This document shows positions 17,197-27,994 of a DNA stretch of 64,000 nt, one piece after another (the stretch's first letter is position 1; each line of letters opens with the position of its first letter). Source of the stretch: Rubinisphaera italica (GTDB lineage: Bacteria > Planctomycetota > Planctomycetia > Planctomycetales > Planctomycetaceae); the NCBI RefSeq assembly GCF_007859715.1, contig NZ_SJPG01000001.1, forward strand, positions 1,116,001 to 1,180,000. Direction: 5' to 3'. The position numbers were made by a program, and so were the translations under genes. Below the pieces are notes generated by a model. The model was given only the letters and a program-made list of their open reading frames with translations, made no database searches and was not told the DNA's origin.

Positions 17197-18993
17197 GTGT
17201 CGATTATTGTGCAGAAGTTTGGGGGAACGAGTGTGGCGACAGCGGAAAAGATCCGTAATGCCGCCAGCCGAGCCATTGCCGCGAAAAAAGCTGGTCATCA
17301 AGTTGTTGTTGTGGTGAGTGCCCGAGGCAAAAAGACCGATGAACTGGTTGATCTGGCCACGGAAATTACCGGCACACCCTCTCCGCGCGAAATGGACGTT
17401 CTCCTCAGCACGGGAGAGCAGGAAACGATTGCCCTGATGGCGATGGCGATTCACACTCTGGGTGAAAAAGCAGTCAGTCTGACCGGCCCGCAAATCGGCA
17501 TTATGACTGATGAAGCAAGCACGAAAGCCCGTATCCGTCAAATCAAGACAGGTCGAATTCACGATTTGCTCGATGCCGGCAATATCATTGTCGCAGCCGG
17601 ATTTCAGGGGCATGATCAAATCGGTAATATCACAACTTTGGGCCGTGGCGGAAGTGATACAACAGCAACTGCCCTGGCTGCTGTGCTGAATGCTTCGCTG
17701 TGTGAAATCTACACGGATGTTGAAGGAGTTTTCACGACCGATCCCCGCATTGTCGCTGAAGCTCGGCAGGTTCATCAGATTTCTTACGACGAAATGCTTG
17801 AACTCGCCAGTCTCGGTGCAGGGGTGATGCATTCCCGTTCGATTGAATTTGCCAAAAAATATCGAGTTCCGTTACGTGTCCGACCTTCGTTTAATGAGGG
17901 AAGCGGAACTCTCATCAGCCTGCAACCACTGGATCCGACACCTGTTGTGACCGGAGTCGCTCTGGTGAAAAATGAGCTGAGGGTCAGTCTGTACAATGTG
18001 CCAGATCGTCCCGGTGTGATGAGCCTCATCTTTGAGAAGATGGCCGCTCGAAAAATCCCCATCGATCTGGTTGTTCAGGATATCGCTGAAGGAGGGACTG
18101 CCGAAATCTCCTTCACTGTTCCAAAGGATGATTTTGCAGAGGCTGTTACTGCAGCTGAGGAAGCTGTGGAAATACTGGGGCAGGGCAAAGTCCGTCACGG
18201 CACACAGTTGGCGAAAGTATCGATTGTCGGCAGCGGAATGCAGACTCACACCGGTGTCGCGGCTCAGTTATTTCAAACATTGGCCAGTCATGGAATCAAT
18301 GTGCTGATGATTTCAACTGGGGATATCAAAATCTCTGTTCTGATCGATGCCGATCGAGCACTCGATGCCGTCAAAGCAATTCACAATGATTTCGGATTGG
18401 ACAAGCTGGAAATTCCGAAACCGCATGTTGGGGAATCTTTAAAAGGTGTTTCGGTCGAAACTCATCCACTTGACGAAAAGCGGGAACGGGAAGTCGTGTT
18501 GCGACTGGCAAACATGGAAGATATAGTCGTCAGCGATGTGATCGTCGATACAACTCAGGCACGAGTGACAATTAAGAATCTCGTCGATAAAGCTGGAATA
18601 GCAGCGAACCTGTTTTCTGTGGTGGCAGAAGGGGGCGTGATGGTCGATATGATCGTCCAGAACGTGAGTCAGAAGGGCCGAACGAATATCACCTTCACAA
18701 TTCCAGCTAACGATTTGGAAAAATGCCTGAAGCTGGTGAAAAATGCGGTTGAGATGGATGGCGAAGTGACTTTAACCCACGATGCTGAAATTGCGAAAAT
18801 TTCAGTCGCAGGCATTGGGCTTCGCAGTCACACCGGCGTTGGCGAAAAAATGTTCCGCACATTGTCCGATCATGACATCAACATCTTACTGGTTGGCGCA
18901 AGTGAAATGCGGATGACGGCTGTCATCAATAAATCGCAGGCCAATGCAGCCGAAAAAGCATTGTGTGAAATGTTTTTGGGGCCTGAAATATAA
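17197..18993 (+). CDS. lysC: Aspartate kinase with duplicated ACT regulatory region
   Basis: The 598-residue enzyme phosphorylates L-aspartate, the first step to Lys, Met, Thr and diaminopimelate. The catalytic domain has [10 protein letters not shown] at residues 5-14, STGEQE and [11 protein letters not shown] (about 150). After about residue 245 come two ACT pairs, marked by [13 protein letters not shown]...[15 protein letters not shown] and [13 protein letters not shown]...[15 protein letters not shown]. This doubling makes it about 190 residues longer than the usual 405-residue alpha subunit. The start is GTG at 17197, with GGAG seven bases upstream; an in-frame TTG lies at 17185. Confidence 0.95.
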   Translation: MSIIVQKFGGTSVATAEKIRNAASRAIAAKKAGHQVVVVVSARGKKTDELVDLATEITGTPSPREMDVLLSTGEQETIALMAMAIHTLGEKAVSLTGPQIGIMTDEASTKARIRQIKTGRIHDLLDAGNIIVAAGFQGHDQIGNITTLGRGGSDTTATALAAVLNASLCEIYTDVEGVFTTDPRIVAEARQVHQISYDEMLELASLGAGVMHSRSIEFAKKYRVPLRVRPSFNEGSGTLISLQPLDPTPVVTGVALVKNELRVSLYNVPDRPGVMSLIFEKMAARKIPIDLVVQDIAEGGTAEISFTVPKDDFAEAVTAAEEAVEILGQGKVRHGTQLAKVSIVGSGMQTHTGVAAQLFQTLASHGINVLMISTGDIKISVLIDADRALDAVKAIHNDFGLDKLEIPKPHVGESLKGVSVETHPLDEKREREVVLRLANMEDIVVSDVIVDTTQARVTIKNLVDKAGIAANLFSVVAEGGVMVDMIVQNVSQKGRTNITFTIPANDLEKCLKLVKNAVEMDGEVTLTHDAEIAKISVAGIGLRSHTGVGEKMFRTLSDHDINILLVGASEMRMTAVINKSQANAAEKALCEMFLGPEI

Positions 18994-18995
18994 AA

Positions 18996-19031
18996 AAGGC
19001 GAGCCGAGCCAGTCATGGCTCGGGTCGCCTT
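18996..19031 (-). terminator. Terminator hairpin between convergent genes
   Basis: A 16-bp stem (aaggcgagccgagcca with its complement, one mismatch) has a 4-base loop. The A-run at 18992-18997 gives a U-tail for the minus-strand gene at 19056. It begins 2 bases after the aspartate kinase stop and may also end that transcript. Confidence 0.8.
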
Positions 19032-19055
19032 ATCAAGTAATTGAAATCACTCTGA

Positions 19056-19397
19056 TTATTCAGGAATAAATGTTGTGGTCGGTTCGGCGACTTTACGATA
19101 GCCGAGGTCACGAATCACTTCCAGTACTTCGCTCCAGGTGGGGAACTGACGGCCGCTGCGACGTTTGTAATCATCGATCGCTCGCATGAATTCCACTTCG
19201 TCACCAGAGTAATCGCGTTCGCAGGTTGTGGGATCAATCTGACGTCGTCGTTCGACTTTGCGGCGGTCTTCTCCTCGGTCTTCGGTTTCCTCGCGAATTT
19301 GTTTTTTGCTTTCAGTCCCTCGACGTTCCGCCATGGCCCGGCGTAATTTTGATCGGCGATCGGCGACGAGTTCGTTGCTCGTAACTTCCTTCAGCAT
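19056..19397 (-). CDS. Small basic conserved-type hypothetical protein
   Basis: The 113-residue protein has a strongly charged, Arg-rich N-terminal half ([20 protein letters not shown]) and a compact C-terminal part ([33 protein letters not shown]) that looks like a small helical domain. I know of no assigned function. The start Met at 19397 follows GAGGTGG; Met codons at 19409 and 19448 are alternatives with poorer sites. It converges on aspartate kinase, sharing the terminator hairpin. Confidence 0.75.
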   Translation of the reverse strand: MLKEVTSNELVADRRSKLRRAMAERRGTESKKQIREETEDRGEDRRKVERRRQIDPTTCERDYSGDEVEFMRAIDDYKRRSGRQFPTWSEVLEVIRDLGYRKVAEPTTTFIPE

Positions 19398-19583
19398 TGT
19401 CCACCTCATTGTGGTCAGAGTTCGTATGCGTCCTCCTGCGCCGAGCAAGTACAGAGTATCCCATTCTTAATCAGCGACAGCACACTTCAACCATCCCACA
19501 TTTTGGAAGTTACGCAAATCAGGTTCCCCTTAATGAAGCGGAAAAGCAGGGGGGACGGCGAGGTGGTAACGAATATACCTGTT

Positions 19584-20759
19584 CTAAGGGGTTTGAGCGG
19601 TAAACAGTTGATCGGACTGGTCAGCAATTTTGAGTCGAGTCTCTGCATTGCCCTCAGCTTGTTTCACCAGTTGATACATGTCCCATGCCGTCACATAGTG
19701 ATAGCGAAACTGAGGATTTTTTGCATGACGCTCTGCGAGTTGCTCGTGAAATTTCACCATCTCCGGCCCGAGCAGCATATCGATATTACCCTCCTTGCAG
19801 CCGTGCGTGTGGAGTTTGATGAACTTCCAGTTCGGTTTACCGAGCACATGAACATTGGCTGATTGCCACAAATCGAATCGATCCATCGTTGGTGGACGGT
19901 TGCCATGCAAATCGCTGTTTTCGATGCTGGGAAATATTCCCAGCTTCCGATTTTTCCAGTCAGGCACGAGTGGCCCCTGAATCATTAATAGAGCATCTTC
20001 GGGGGGCTTGCGTCCAACTTTGGCGCGTTGACCAGTATCGTGAGATTTCGTGATCCCCGGTCGATCCCACGCATAATAAATGCTGTTGATTGTGCAAACC
20101 TGAGTTGGCGACGGAGCTGACGGAAGCGTGAAATCGGCATAACAGCCGGTTTCTTTCAGAATACTCAATTCCTGATCGACGCCGCAGTCGTACCCTCCGG
20201 GATGCGAATTGCACAACGACCAGTTGCCATGAATAAAGCCGTAAACAATTTCTTCTGTGATTGGATGCCGTCGCAATAACCCGTGACGGTGAAACAACTC
20301 ATCCCGAAATGTCACCAGCTTTTCCGTCAAACCTTCAGGGGTATCGTCGCGGTGATGCAGGTGAATATCGACATCGCCATAGCCAGCATCGCACAATGTT
20401 TTTAACGCATCAAGATATTCGGGCTGGTATTCATCCTGAGGAAAAAAGAATGTATGTTGCGGCTTGCGGCCATTCACATCCTGAAAACGATCAAACAGTT
20501 TCGGATACTGCTCGCACCAGCGATTCACCAGTTCCATCGCTTGCGGTTTGGGAAGGTTGCCGCGTTGAGGTTCGTAGTGATCGCAAATCGCAATAAAGAG
20601 ATCGATTGGTTCCTCAGATTGATCCTGCGGGGCTTCACGGTCCGTTGGGAAGTAATAGCTTCCGAGCCAGTAATGCATGTTTTTACGTCGCAATGCATAG
20701 CCATAAACGACCGCGAAGGCGACTATTAAAACTGGGACTAGAAAAATAAGATACCACAT
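19584..20759 (-). CDS. Membrane-anchored polysaccharide-deacetylase-like protein
   Basis: The roughly 391-residue protein has one N-terminal membrane helix (residues 2-20). The soluble domain carries [16 protein letters not shown] and [10 protein letters not shown], a spacing of Asp and His residues reminiscent of the NodB/glycoside-hydrolase-deacetylase barrel, plus a late FIKLHTHG. It could trim or deacetylate a glycan; the assignment is by motif resemblance only. The start is the ATG at 20759 (TTG at 20771 is in frame). It is the most downstream gene of the minus-strand glycan locus, separated from the next gene by a family A palindrome. Confidence 0.7.
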   Translation of the reverse strand: MWYLIFLVPVLIVAFAVVYGYALRRKNMHYWLGSYYFPTDREAPQDQSEEPIDLFIAICDHYEPQRGNLPKPQAMELVNRWCEQYPKLFDRFQDVNGRKPQHTFFFPQDEYQPEYLDALKTLCDAGYGDVDIHLHHRDDTPEGLTEKLVTFRDELFHRHGLLRRHPITEEIVYGFIHGNWSLCNSHPGGYDCGVDQELSILKETGCYADFTLPSAPSPTQVCTINSIYYAWDRPGITKSHDTGQRAKVGRKPPEDALLMIQGPLVPDWKNRKLGIFPSIENSDLHGNRPPTMDRFDLWQSANVHVLGKPNWKFIKLHTHGCKEGNIDMLLGPEMVKFHEQLAERHAKNPQFRYHYVTAWDMYQLVKQAEGNAETRLKIADQSDQLFTAQTP

Positions 20760-20792
20760 GTGAACTTGCAAACTTCCTGCTATTCATCGACC

Positions 20793-20862
20793 CGTAAGTC
20801 AGGCTGTGCCTGACGCAATTTATCATAGACGTCCAGTCTCGTCAGGCACAGCCTGACCTACG
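20793..20862. repeat. Inverted repeat overlapping a gene end (family A)
   Basis: The 22-base arms 20793-20814 and 20841-20862 (gtcaggcacagcctgac core) are complementary with one mismatch. The right arm lies inside the 3' end of the glycosyltransferase gene and encodes its last residues, including [10 protein letters not shown]. Confidence 0.85.
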
Positions 20863-22274
20863 AGCGGATTCAAATCATCCCTATTTGTATATTCATGATC
20901 CTGAAAACCACATGTCTCATTGAGGAGTTGCGCCAGTTCTGCGGTTCGCGAGCGACGTTCGTGCAGTTTTGGCGACCAGAGATCCCGATCCAGTTTCATT
21001 CCCAGCCGATGCTTTTCCAGTTCCTCAGCCAGGCGAGTTTCAATTTGCTCGGGATACTGAGGATCGCATGGCAAAGAAAATGGACAGTCTTCAGTCAGTG
21101 ACCACATATCTCCCGGAGGGGAGATTAGCAGAAATGGCTTGCCTGTGGCGAGGTACTCGAAGATTTTTCCATTCACAATCCGCTCCGCTCCCGGCACAGG
21201 CGAGTTTAACAGCGTTAAACAGTCGGCATCCTGCATCAGCGAGATCGCTTCGGAATGACTGATAAACGGTAGTCGAACAAGTCGGCAACTGGTTTTCTCC
21301 AATCGAGACAAGATCGCTTCCTGTTCGGATGTTCTACGACCGGCGACGACAAATTCGAGCTTTTCCATCAAGGAGGGTGATCGTATTGCCAGTTGTTCAA
21401 TGGCTCTCACGAGCGGTTCAATGGAATTCAAATTCCAGAGTGTTCCCACATAAGCCAGACGAAATCGATCGATACCGTTTCCGTAATCGACTCGAGGTGC
21501 AGGAGTGATTGAAAAATCATTGGGGTCGAAGCCGTTGTAAATGTATTCACAGCGTGTTTCAGCACCTGCCAGTCGTGCGGAATCGGCGACTGATTCGCAA
21601 CTTGATGGCGTTGTCGCAATAGCCAGGTCGGCTGCTTTGAGTAAGCGAGCCTGCATTCGCTGCTGAATTTTTTGAATCATTCGACTCTGTTGTTTATTTT
21701 CCCAGTATGTATTGCTGATCCCCCACTCGTCACGGTAATCGAGCACGAGCGGCAATCGAAATTGTTTGGCCAATTTGCTGCCAACCAGAAACGAAGAGAA
21801 CGGGGGAGCTGTGGCGATCACAACATCATGTTGTTTCCGACGCAATAATTCACAACCGGCTCGATAGGCATTTGGGCCCCACAAGACCTGCATATCTGGT
21901 TGAAAAGTCAAATTCACGGCACTTCGCAGCGAGCGTTTTGCCACGGAAGCCAATTGTCGAATGAGAGAGGGCTTAGTTTGTGATTCAATATGCTTTGAAG
22001 ATGTTGAATTGCTTGGACGCTTTCCGCCAAACTTCTCTTTGAAAGCGTAACTCGGCTCCCAGGTTTTCGTCCGGACAACTTCAGTGGACTCGGGGATATC
22101 AGCCAGCAGGGAATTGTCGGTCAGAGGAACCGAAGGATTGGAAACGGTCAGCACGGAGGTTTCCCAGCCATATTCGGGCAGGAATTTCGTGAATTTCACC
22201 GCGCGATGCACACCAATTCCCCCAGCCGGTGGGAACTGATAAGCTACAAAAAGCGCTCGTTTAATTTCTGACAC
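20823..22274 (-). CDS. Glycosyltransferase family 4 protein
   Basis: The 483-residue GT-B enzyme starts with a Rossmann-like [17 protein letters not shown] segment (nucleotide-sugar transferase N-domain with GGIG). It has LAYVGTLW at the domain junction and the C-domain donor-site region [15 protein letters not shown], which carries the family-4 E. It probably adds a sugar to a lipid-linked glycan at the cytoplasmic membrane face; donor and acceptor are unknown. The C-terminal residues [14 protein letters not shown] are encoded by the family A repeat, suggesting the original stop was lost. The next gene upstream is another GT4, 90 bases away. Confidence 0.88.
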   Translation of the reverse strand: MSEIKRALFVAYQFPPAGGIGVHRAVKFTKFLPEYGWETSVLTVSNPSVPLTDNSLLADIPESTEVVRTKTWEPSYAFKEKFGGKRPSNSTSSKHIESQTKPSLIRQLASVAKRSLRSAVNLTFQPDMQVLWGPNAYRAGCELLRRKQHDVVIATAPPFSSFLVGSKLAKQFRLPLVLDYRDEWGISNTYWENKQQSRMIQKIQQRMQARLLKAADLAIATTPSSCESVADSARLAGAETRCEYIYNGFDPNDFSITPAPRVDYGNGIDRFRLAYVGTLWNLNSIEPLVRAIEQLAIRSPSLMEKLEFVVAGRRTSEQEAILSRLEKTSCRLVRLPFISHSEAISLMQDADCLTLLNSPVPGAERIVNGKIFEYLATGKPFLLISPPGDMWSLTEDCPFSLPCDPQYPEQIETRLAEELEKHRLGMKLDRDLWSPKLHERRSRTAELAQLLNETCGFQDHEYTNRDDLNPLVGQAVPDETGRL

Positions 22275-22364
22275 TTGGAAAACCCGCTGAAATTACGTCT
22301 GAAAATAGAGAAAACACTCTATTATAGATCAGAAAATCACATCAGGCCGAAATTCATTCCAACG

Positions 22365-23564
22365 TCAGTCAATGTCTGAAGTCACTGAAACGGAGTCTGA
22401 GACTCCATGCGAATCGGGCAATGACTCTGCAAGTTCAAGAATTTCCTCAGCCATATCATCCCAGGATCGAACAGGGGCTTGTTCGGCATTCTCCTGATGT
22501 GGTCCCTGAAGAACCTGGTCAATAGCATGCACAAATGCGCCGACATCGCCCGAGTCGACGAGCATCGAATATTTTGGATTCGCTATCTCCGAAATGCTAC
22601 CAACATCGGTACTGACAAACGGTGTGCCGCAAGCGAGGGATTCTCGAAACACATTCGGCAACCCTTCAGAATGACTGCATAACAGAGTGATATCAGCAGC
22701 TTGGTACCAGGTCGGTAAATCCTGATGCCCCACCGAGCCGACCAGCGAAACAATTCCTTCAAGATCTTTCCGCTGAATCATCTGTTCGACATGTCCACGC
22801 AAAGGCCCATCTCCAGCGAGGCACAAAACAAAATCGTCCCCTCGATTCGCCTTCATTTCCGCAGCAGCGATCAGCATGTCCAGATTTTTTACACCAACCA
22901 TCCGACCGACCCACAACAGGAGTGGACGAGATGGATCCATGCCCAGCCAGGCCCGCGCCTGTTCTTTGTCGGCTGGTTTGAAATGTTCAAGATCGACACC
23001 CTGATAAACGGGCACAACCCGCTCGCCAGGCACATCAAAGCTTTCGACGACATTGGCCAATCCCTGACTCACAGTCAACACAAGATCAGAGTTTTGCAAG
23101 ACGCGAACAATCGGCTTTCGACGTCCACTCTCTTTGGGAAGGATGAGGACATCAGACCCACCGATGATCACACCGCACGGTTTGTTGATGGCCTCAGCCA
23201 GTCGCAAGCCCGCATCACCATCGGGATGAGCCCAGTACGAAAGAATAAAATCGGGATCCCAGTTGGTGAGCACTTTTTCGAGCGATTTCTGAATCGACTT
23301 CCAGTAAAACCGACCATACTGAGAACGCATGATTTTTGGAGGATACCAGTAGGTTGGATATTCAACTGGGATCTGGTGACGCACCAATCCCTCGGTTGGC
23401 TCTGCTGGCGTTCGCGATTTCATCACCTCGGTCCAGGCTTGAGGCGAAATCACACGAACATCCGCACCTGCTCGTTTGAGTGCACAACAGGTTTCGTAAT
23501 TAAATGTTCCCCGCGATGGATTCTGGACATCCGGAAATATCGAACTGAGAAAAAGAATTTTCAT
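22365..23564 (-). CDS. Glycosyltransferase family 4 protein
   Basis: The 399-residue enzyme begins [19 protein letters not shown]. It has [17 protein letters not shown] at the start of the C-domain and a donor site with [26 protein letters not shown], where EGxPxxxxE is the GT4 EX7E region. It is a retaining glycosyltransferase predicted to act on a nucleotide sugar in the cytoplasm. The second of three GT4 genes in the glycan locus, it differs enough from the others to suggest a separate linkage. Confidence 0.9.
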   Translation of the reverse strand: MKILFLSSIFPDVQNPSRGTFNYETCCALKRAGADVRVISPQAWTEVMKSRTPAEPTEGLVRHQIPVEYPTYWYPPKIMRSQYGRFYWKSIQKSLEKVLTNWDPDFILSYWAHPDGDAGLRLAEAINKPCGVIIGGSDVLILPKESGRRKPIVRVLQNSDLVLTVSQGLANVVESFDVPGERVVPVYQGVDLEHFKPADKEQARAWLGMDPSRPLLLWVGRMVGVKNLDMLIAAAEMKANRGDDFVLCLAGDGPLRGHVEQMIQRKDLEGIVSLVGSVGHQDLPTWYQAADITLLCSHSEGLPNVFRESLACGTPFVSTDVGSISEIANPKYSMLVDSGDVGAFVHAIDQVLQGPHQENAEQAPVRSWDDMAEEILELAESLPDSHGVSDSVSVTSDID

Positions 23565-23721
23565 TGAGTTGGCCCGCTCACCTATATCTGAAATGAGTTT
23601 GAAATCAGTGAGAGTATTATTGAGATTTGTATTATTGTAATGATGCTGTTGAACGAATTGTTAGAGTATTTTCATTTGAGTAAGCCAGATTAACATCAGC
23701 ATGAAGTGCGGTCTTCTTTCC

Positions 23722-23830
23722 ATCTCCTTGGGGAGAAGGGCCAAAGGCCGGATGAAGGGAGTTTTTTGACGTTCTTATTACAAATAACACCGATTCCCCC
23801 TCACCCTAACCCTCTCCCTGAGAGAGAGGG
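23722..23830. repeat. Dispersed repeat with two palindromic ends, family F copy 1
   Basis: It begins ctccttggggagaaggg and ends ccctcaccctaaccctctccctgagagag. It aligns with 25055-25166, including the central ttgacg-tcttat and acaccg-ttccccctca segments. It sits in the 276-base gap after the downstream end of a GT4 gene. Confidence 0.8.
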
Positions 23831-23840
23831 AACTTTGTGA

Positions 23841-24980
23841 TCAAATCTTCCCCCACGATTCCGAAACGAGGCTCCGATATAACAGTTCGTATTCTTTGAC
23901 CATTCGATCAATGTGGAATTTCTGCTCGACAAAATGCCGGGCAACTGTTCCCATTGCACTCCAGGTATCCGGTTGACTCAAATGATTGCAAATTGCCTCG
24001 GCCAGTGAATTGGCGTCCCCGGCTGGGACGAGATATCCGGTCGCTTCCGGCTGCACAATTTCCGGATTTCCGCCGACAGCCGTCGTAATGATTGGCAGAC
24101 CCACCGCCATTGCTTCGAGCAATGTGAGCGAAATTCCCTCCGTTGAAGAGGACGAAACAAACATCGCCGATTGAGCAAGCAGATCGGGAATGTCACGACG
24201 TTCCCCAAGGAATGTTACATTTTGAGTCAGCTTTAACTCCCGTGTCAAAGTTTCCAGCTTTTGACGTTCGACTCCATCTCCAACCAGGGTCAATTGGAAA
24301 TCGGGATACTGATCGACGACCAGACGAGTTGCATTTAAGAGTGTTGGAAAATCTTTTTCGGGAGAGAGTCGGGCCACACTGATCGCGCGACGTTCCTGTA
24401 CAGGTCCCGAATAGGCAAAACGATCAACATCAATCCCGTTCCAGAGCGGTTCAATTTTTGATTTGCTTAAGGGATCCTGCTTACGACAGATTCTCGCTGA
24501 GTCTTCCGAAACTGCCAGAATTCGATCCGCATACCGATTCGCCATGAAAAAGTGAGCCCGTTGTTTCCAATGATTTCCACAACCTCTGCCATGTTGCGTA
24601 TTGATCACCACAGGCACTCCAGCAGCTTTCGCTGCCAGACTAGCATAGAAGTGAGCATACGTATTATGAGAATGCACAACATCAATCTGTTGTTCGGCAA
24701 ACAAATTTCGCAGAGCTTTGCCTTGTTTCAATCGTCCGAATTGATCGGATTTCAGACTGAGTACCGGGCATCCCAAGTTTCGGATTTCTTCAGCCGGTTG
24801 TCCAAGATCGCTCAAGGCTACAAACATCGTTTCAAACTGATCGCGATTGCTACGTTTCGCAAATTCAACAAGCAGACGTTCCAGCCCGCCCGTCGTCAGG
24901 CACATGCTGACATGACAAACACGAATCTTGGGAGATGTGCCCGATTTCGGAATCGAAGAAATTGGTGAAGTGATCTGCAT
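23841..24980 (-). CDS. Glycosyltransferase family 4 protein
   Basis: The 379-residue enzyme has [23 protein letters not shown] at the N-terminus, the [14 protein letters not shown] junction and the donor-site [28 protein letters not shown], a complete EX7E motif. It is a typical GT4 of capsule or O-antigen loci. The start at 24980 gives a short polar lead before the first beta strand; Met codons further in would remove it. It is flanked on both sides by family F repeat copies. Confidence 0.9.
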   Translation of the reverse strand: MQITSPISSIPKSGTSPKIRVCHVSMCLTTGGLERLLVEFAKRSNRDQFETMFVALSDLGQPAEEIRNLGCPVLSLKSDQFGRLKQGKALRNLFAEQQIDVVHSHNTYAHFYASLAAKAAGVPVVINTQHGRGCGNHWKQRAHFFMANRYADRILAVSEDSARICRKQDPLSKSKIEPLWNGIDVDRFAYSGPVQERRAISVARLSPEKDFPTLLNATRLVVDQYPDFQLTLVGDGVERQKLETLTRELKLTQNVTFLGERRDIPDLLAQSAMFVSSSSTEGISLTLLEAMAVGLPIITTAVGGNPEIVQPEATGYLVPAGDANSLAEAICNHLSQPDTWSAMGTVARHFVEQKFHIDRMVKEYELLYRSLVSESWGKI

Positions 24981-25017
24981 GAGAACGACTTTCCGTGAAA
25001 CTTTTTAATTGTATCTG

Positions 25018-25036
25018 TAGGACAGGCGGTGCCTGT
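25018..25036. repeat. Family A palindrome
   Basis: It reads gtaggacaggcggtgcctg; acaggc/gcctgt pair around ggt. A matching outward-facing copy of the gtaggg-caggc arm lies at 25185-25201. Confidence 0.6.
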
Positions 25037-25054
25037 TTATTTAATATTTATTTA

Positions 25055-25166
25055 CTTCTCCTTGGGGAGAAGGTGGCCAACGGTAGGTTGAGGGGATTCC
25101 TTTGACGCTCTTAAAATTATCACACCGTTTCCCCTCACACTAACCCTCTCCCAGAGGGAGAGAGGA
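25055..25166. repeat. Dispersed repeat, family F copy 2
   Basis: About 110 bases align with 23722-23830 at roughly three-quarters identity by eye. Both ends are palindromic: ctccttggggagaag and ctctcccagagggagag. The surrounding family A arms give it composite structure. Confidence 0.8.
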
Positions 25167-25184
25167 CTTGTATTTATTGACTTC

Positions 25185-25201
25185 AGACGCAGCCTGCCCT
25201 A
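25185..25201. repeat. Family A half-element supplying a stop codon
   Basis: It reads gcagcctgccctac on the plus strand. Its gtag on the minus strand provides the TAG stop of the acyltransferase gene at 25199-25201. Confidence 0.6.
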
Positions 25202-26422
25202 CGGCTTTTTATTTGTATCTCGCTTTAAAAATTTCTTAACGATCTGCTTCGAATACTGAACGGCATCTCGCAGGCAGTATTTCAAACGCCTTCGTTCACA
25301 GATAATCCACTGCAGTTGCTGAGCCGATTTTCCCAGGTTCGCTTTATGCTGTTTTTCGCCGACCAGAAAATCGTAAGCATCATAGCCTCGCTTCATTGCT
25401 TCCTGCATGCAGACGTAATGCGACATCAAACCAGGACTGGGGGCTTCTTCAAACGAGACAAAACCAGAAACATAATCTAGAAGTCGGTTGCGATCGTTCA
25501 GTAAATACAGGCAGCCAATTGTCTTTCCTTTGGAGGTAATTCGAGCGAGCACAACACCTTTATTGGCGAATGTTTTTTCAATTAAAGTCCTTAGAAACTG
25601 CTTGAAACGATCACTGGCAAAGGCTCCCGGCATTCCCACGGCTTGCCAGCGGGCCTGGTGGAGTTTGATCAGTTCTTCGAAGATTTCCAAAGCCTGTTCG
25701 GTCGATTCTGCCCAGTCGATGGCAAGGGGGTCGAGCTGATTGCTGCGTCGTTTCAAATTTGATTTTGTACTTTTGCCGAGGCGTTGCAGAATTTCCTCAC
25801 CCGCATCCCGGCAGGCTTTCAGATCGAAGTAGCGACACTCACGAATACGAGTCGATGTATCGCGCATGTCAGAGTACTGATCACTAAGTATCGGCCAGCT
25901 CGTGCCTTCTTTCGCTGAAATACCACTCAGAACAAACTGATCCCAACCTCGTTCTGAGGCAATCAGTTTCTGGAGTTGGTAGACGAACTTTTCTCGATAA
26001 TGATCGCTCACAAGTAATTCGTTGTATTCAACGCAGACACTCTGCCCATGAGGTTCTCCGGCTGTCCCCATATTCAATGTCTTCACCGGAAATATACCGA
26101 ACAGTTTACTGTTCGATTCCGAAAGTAAACAGACCCCTTCAATAACACCATTCGCAGTCGCGACCACAAACCAGGGACGAACAATGTCTCCATATTGCTG
26201 AAGCCAGTTTTCTGTCCATGCTGCAGAACAGGCAATAGGCACTGATGGCAACCGCTGTTCAAGTTCACGCCAGGAGAGCAGGACCTTAGCACGATCGTTC
26301 ATCCCATACATTTTGAGATGCAAAGGATGATGAACGATCTCTGCGGGCATCAAGCCGTCTATTCGCTCTGAGTATTCAGTCGAAGAACTCTGTTGATCTG
26401 TTTGAGAAATGGCTTCAATCAT
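25199..26422 (-). CDS. GNAT-superfamily acyltransferase, BcsL/CelD-like
   Basis: The 407-residue protein matches the acetyltransferase-6 group (BcsL/CelD): an N-terminal WTENWLQQYG region, LGKSTKSNLKRRSN in the middle, ARITSKGKTIGCLYLLNDR in the second GNAT fold, and DAYDFLVGEKQHKANLG near the end. Such proteins acylate exported polysaccharides or use aminoacyl donors like FemAB. Its place between a GT4 and a flippase gene points to decoration of the same glycan. Its start lies 4 bases after the flippase stop, so the two are probably translated from one message. The stop codon lies in a family A element. Confidence 0.82.
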   Translation of the reverse strand: MIEAISQTDQQSSSTEYSERIDGLMPAEIVHHPLHLKMYGMNDRAKVLLSWRELEQRLPSVPIACSAAWTENWLQQYGDIVRPWFVVATANGVIEGVCLLSESNSKLFGIFPVKTLNMGTAGEPHGQSVCVEYNELLVSDHYREKFVYQLQKLIASERGWDQFVLSGISAKEGTSWPILSDQYSDMRDTSTRIRECRYFDLKACRDAGEEILQRLGKSTKSNLKRRSNQLDPLAIDWAESTEQALEIFEELIKLHQARWQAVGMPGAFASDRFKQFLRTLIEKTFANKGVVLARITSKGKTIGCLYLLNDRNRLLDYVSGFVSFEEAPSPGLMSHYVCMQEAMKRGYDAYDFLVGEKQHKANLGKSAQQLQWIICERRRLKYCLRDAVQYSKQIVKKFLKRDTNKKP

Positions 26423-26426
26423 GATA

Positions 26427-27938
26427 TCAATTCCCCGTGGAGATGATGTTTTGACTCAATTGAGTGCTTTGTGTTCGAGCTTGAGAGCGGATGCGTTCCG
26501 ATAATCCAATCCCACCGACCAGGACAATAATTGCTCCGGTAAACACGCCTAGGATCTGTGTCCACTCGGGTTGAATATTCAGGTTGTGGACAAAATAGGA
26601 GTAAACCAGGATCAACGAGAGTGGAATCCATTGTGTCAGCACACCCTGTTTGAACAATTGGGGAACCGTCAATCCCAACTGCTTCATTCCCATCGGCAGC
26701 AGGACTCCTCCTTCAAAAATAACGAGAGGAACCAGTGTGCCAATCGCCACTCCGTACAAGCCAAGATAAGGGAGCAGGATTAAAGAGAGGATCAGATTGC
26801 AGATAGCTTCGGTTAAAAACAATAAGGCTGGTAAACGCACATATCCTGTTCCAGTTAAGACATGGCGAATCAGTTGAGTTGGCAATGCGATCAATTGACC
26901 TGCGAGCAGAATCATTAACAGCCAGGAACTCTGCTGATAACCCGGGCCAATCCAGACTTCAATAAATTGCGGGCTGAAATAGAACACACCTATCAGAGCA
27001 GAACCAGCCAGCACAACCGTGAGTCCAAAGCCTCGACAGACCAGCGTTTGCAGTTCAGTGTTCTGTCTGGATGACTGCAATTGTCCTGCTTTCGGCATGA
27101 AGACATAACCAATCTGCATGACGGGGGCACGGATCATATCGCAGACACGAGACGCGATGAAATAAGGAACAACTGCAGCCGGTCCCAATAAAAAACCGAT
27201 CAAAATGGTATCGGTCATGTAGATGAGATGTTCTGCGATCAGCGATAGAAATGTAAACATGCTGAAAGAAAAGCAGCGTTTGTAAACTCGCTTTCTTAGA
27301 TGTCGAAATCGCAGTTGCAGAGTTGGAATGAGCCGAAAGGCCATGCAGCAGGTGGCTGCATTTTCGATGATTGTCACTGCCAGGAAAATCAAAGCCAGCG
27401 TAATCAGTCCCTGGGACTGTTGCAGAAAAAGAACTGTCAGTCCGAGTCGCAACAGGTTAATCGTAATGATGATGCTGCGTTCGACATCGAACCTTTGAAT
27501 GCCCATCAGCACACCCCCGAATGAGCTCCCGGCTATCGAGATTGCTGCATTTAGGCCCAGAATCAGAATCACCGCTCGAATTTCCCAGAGCGATTGACCC
27601 GGCCATTCATTCACCCAGGGGGCGGCGATTGCACACACGATTCCTATTCCGATCGCGACTGCAGCTGATCCGAAATAAACGGACGTGATGCAACTGAATG
27701 TCCGGTTCAGTTCGATCCATTTCTTCTCGGTGTGGTATTTTGAAGTGAAGCGAGAAATCGCTTCGCCGAATCCCAAGTATAATAATCCTGTTTGACCGGC
27801 GATGGAGTTGAGCAGCAACCAGGTTCCGTACGTATTGTCCCCAACTGTGTGCAGGATATACGGCATCAAGAGGAAGCCGATACCGAGCGTCACTGCATGA
27901 GCGAGCCAGCTGATCAGGACATTAAATTTAAGGGACAC
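26427..27938 (-). CDS. Wzx-like polysaccharide flippase
   Basis: The 503-residue integral membrane protein has about 12-14 predicted helices. Its opening [29 protein letters not shown] and [13 protein letters not shown] segment are typical of the polysaccharide biosynthesis (PST/MOP) family that flips lipid-linked oligosaccharides across the inner membrane. It sits next to the Wzy/ligase-like gene (56 bases upstream) and the acyltransferase gene (4 bases downstream). The substrate is inferred from context only. Confidence 0.88.
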   Translation of the reverse strand: MSLKFNVLISWLAHAVTLGIGFLLMPYILHTVGDNTYGTWLLLNSIAGQTGLLYLGFGEAISRFTSKYHTEKKWIELNRTFSCITSVYFGSAAVAIGIGIVCAIAAPWVNEWPGQSLWEIRAVILILGLNAAISIAGSSFGGVLMGIQRFDVERSIIITINLLRLGLTVLFLQQSQGLITLALIFLAVTIIENAATCCMAFRLIPTLQLRFRHLRKRVYKRCFSFSMFTFLSLIAEHLIYMTDTILIGFLLGPAAVVPYFIASRVCDMIRAPVMQIGYVFMPKAGQLQSSRQNTELQTLVCRGFGLTVVLAGSALIGVFYFSPQFIEVWIGPGYQQSSWLLMILLAGQLIALPTQLIRHVLTGTGYVRLPALLFLTEAICNLILSLILLPYLGLYGVAIGTLVPLVIFEGGVLLPMGMKQLGLTVPQLFKQGVLTQWIPLSLILVYSYFVHNLNIQPEWTQILGVFTGAIIVLVGGIGLSERIRSQARTQSTQLSQNIISTGN

Positions 27939-27994
27939 AGGTTACTCGTTATTCACAGTCATAGAGTTAAATTTGTAGGTCAGGCACTTTATGA

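Noticed and set aside
22725..23567. 280-codon plus-strand frame opposite a GT4 gene
   Set aside because: Antisense shadow of a well-supported glycosyltransferase. It is His/Arg-rich with no domain.
23722..25166. Repeats considered as a CRISPR array
   Set aside because: Only two diverged copies, more than 1 kb apart, with a gene between; no spacers or cas genes.
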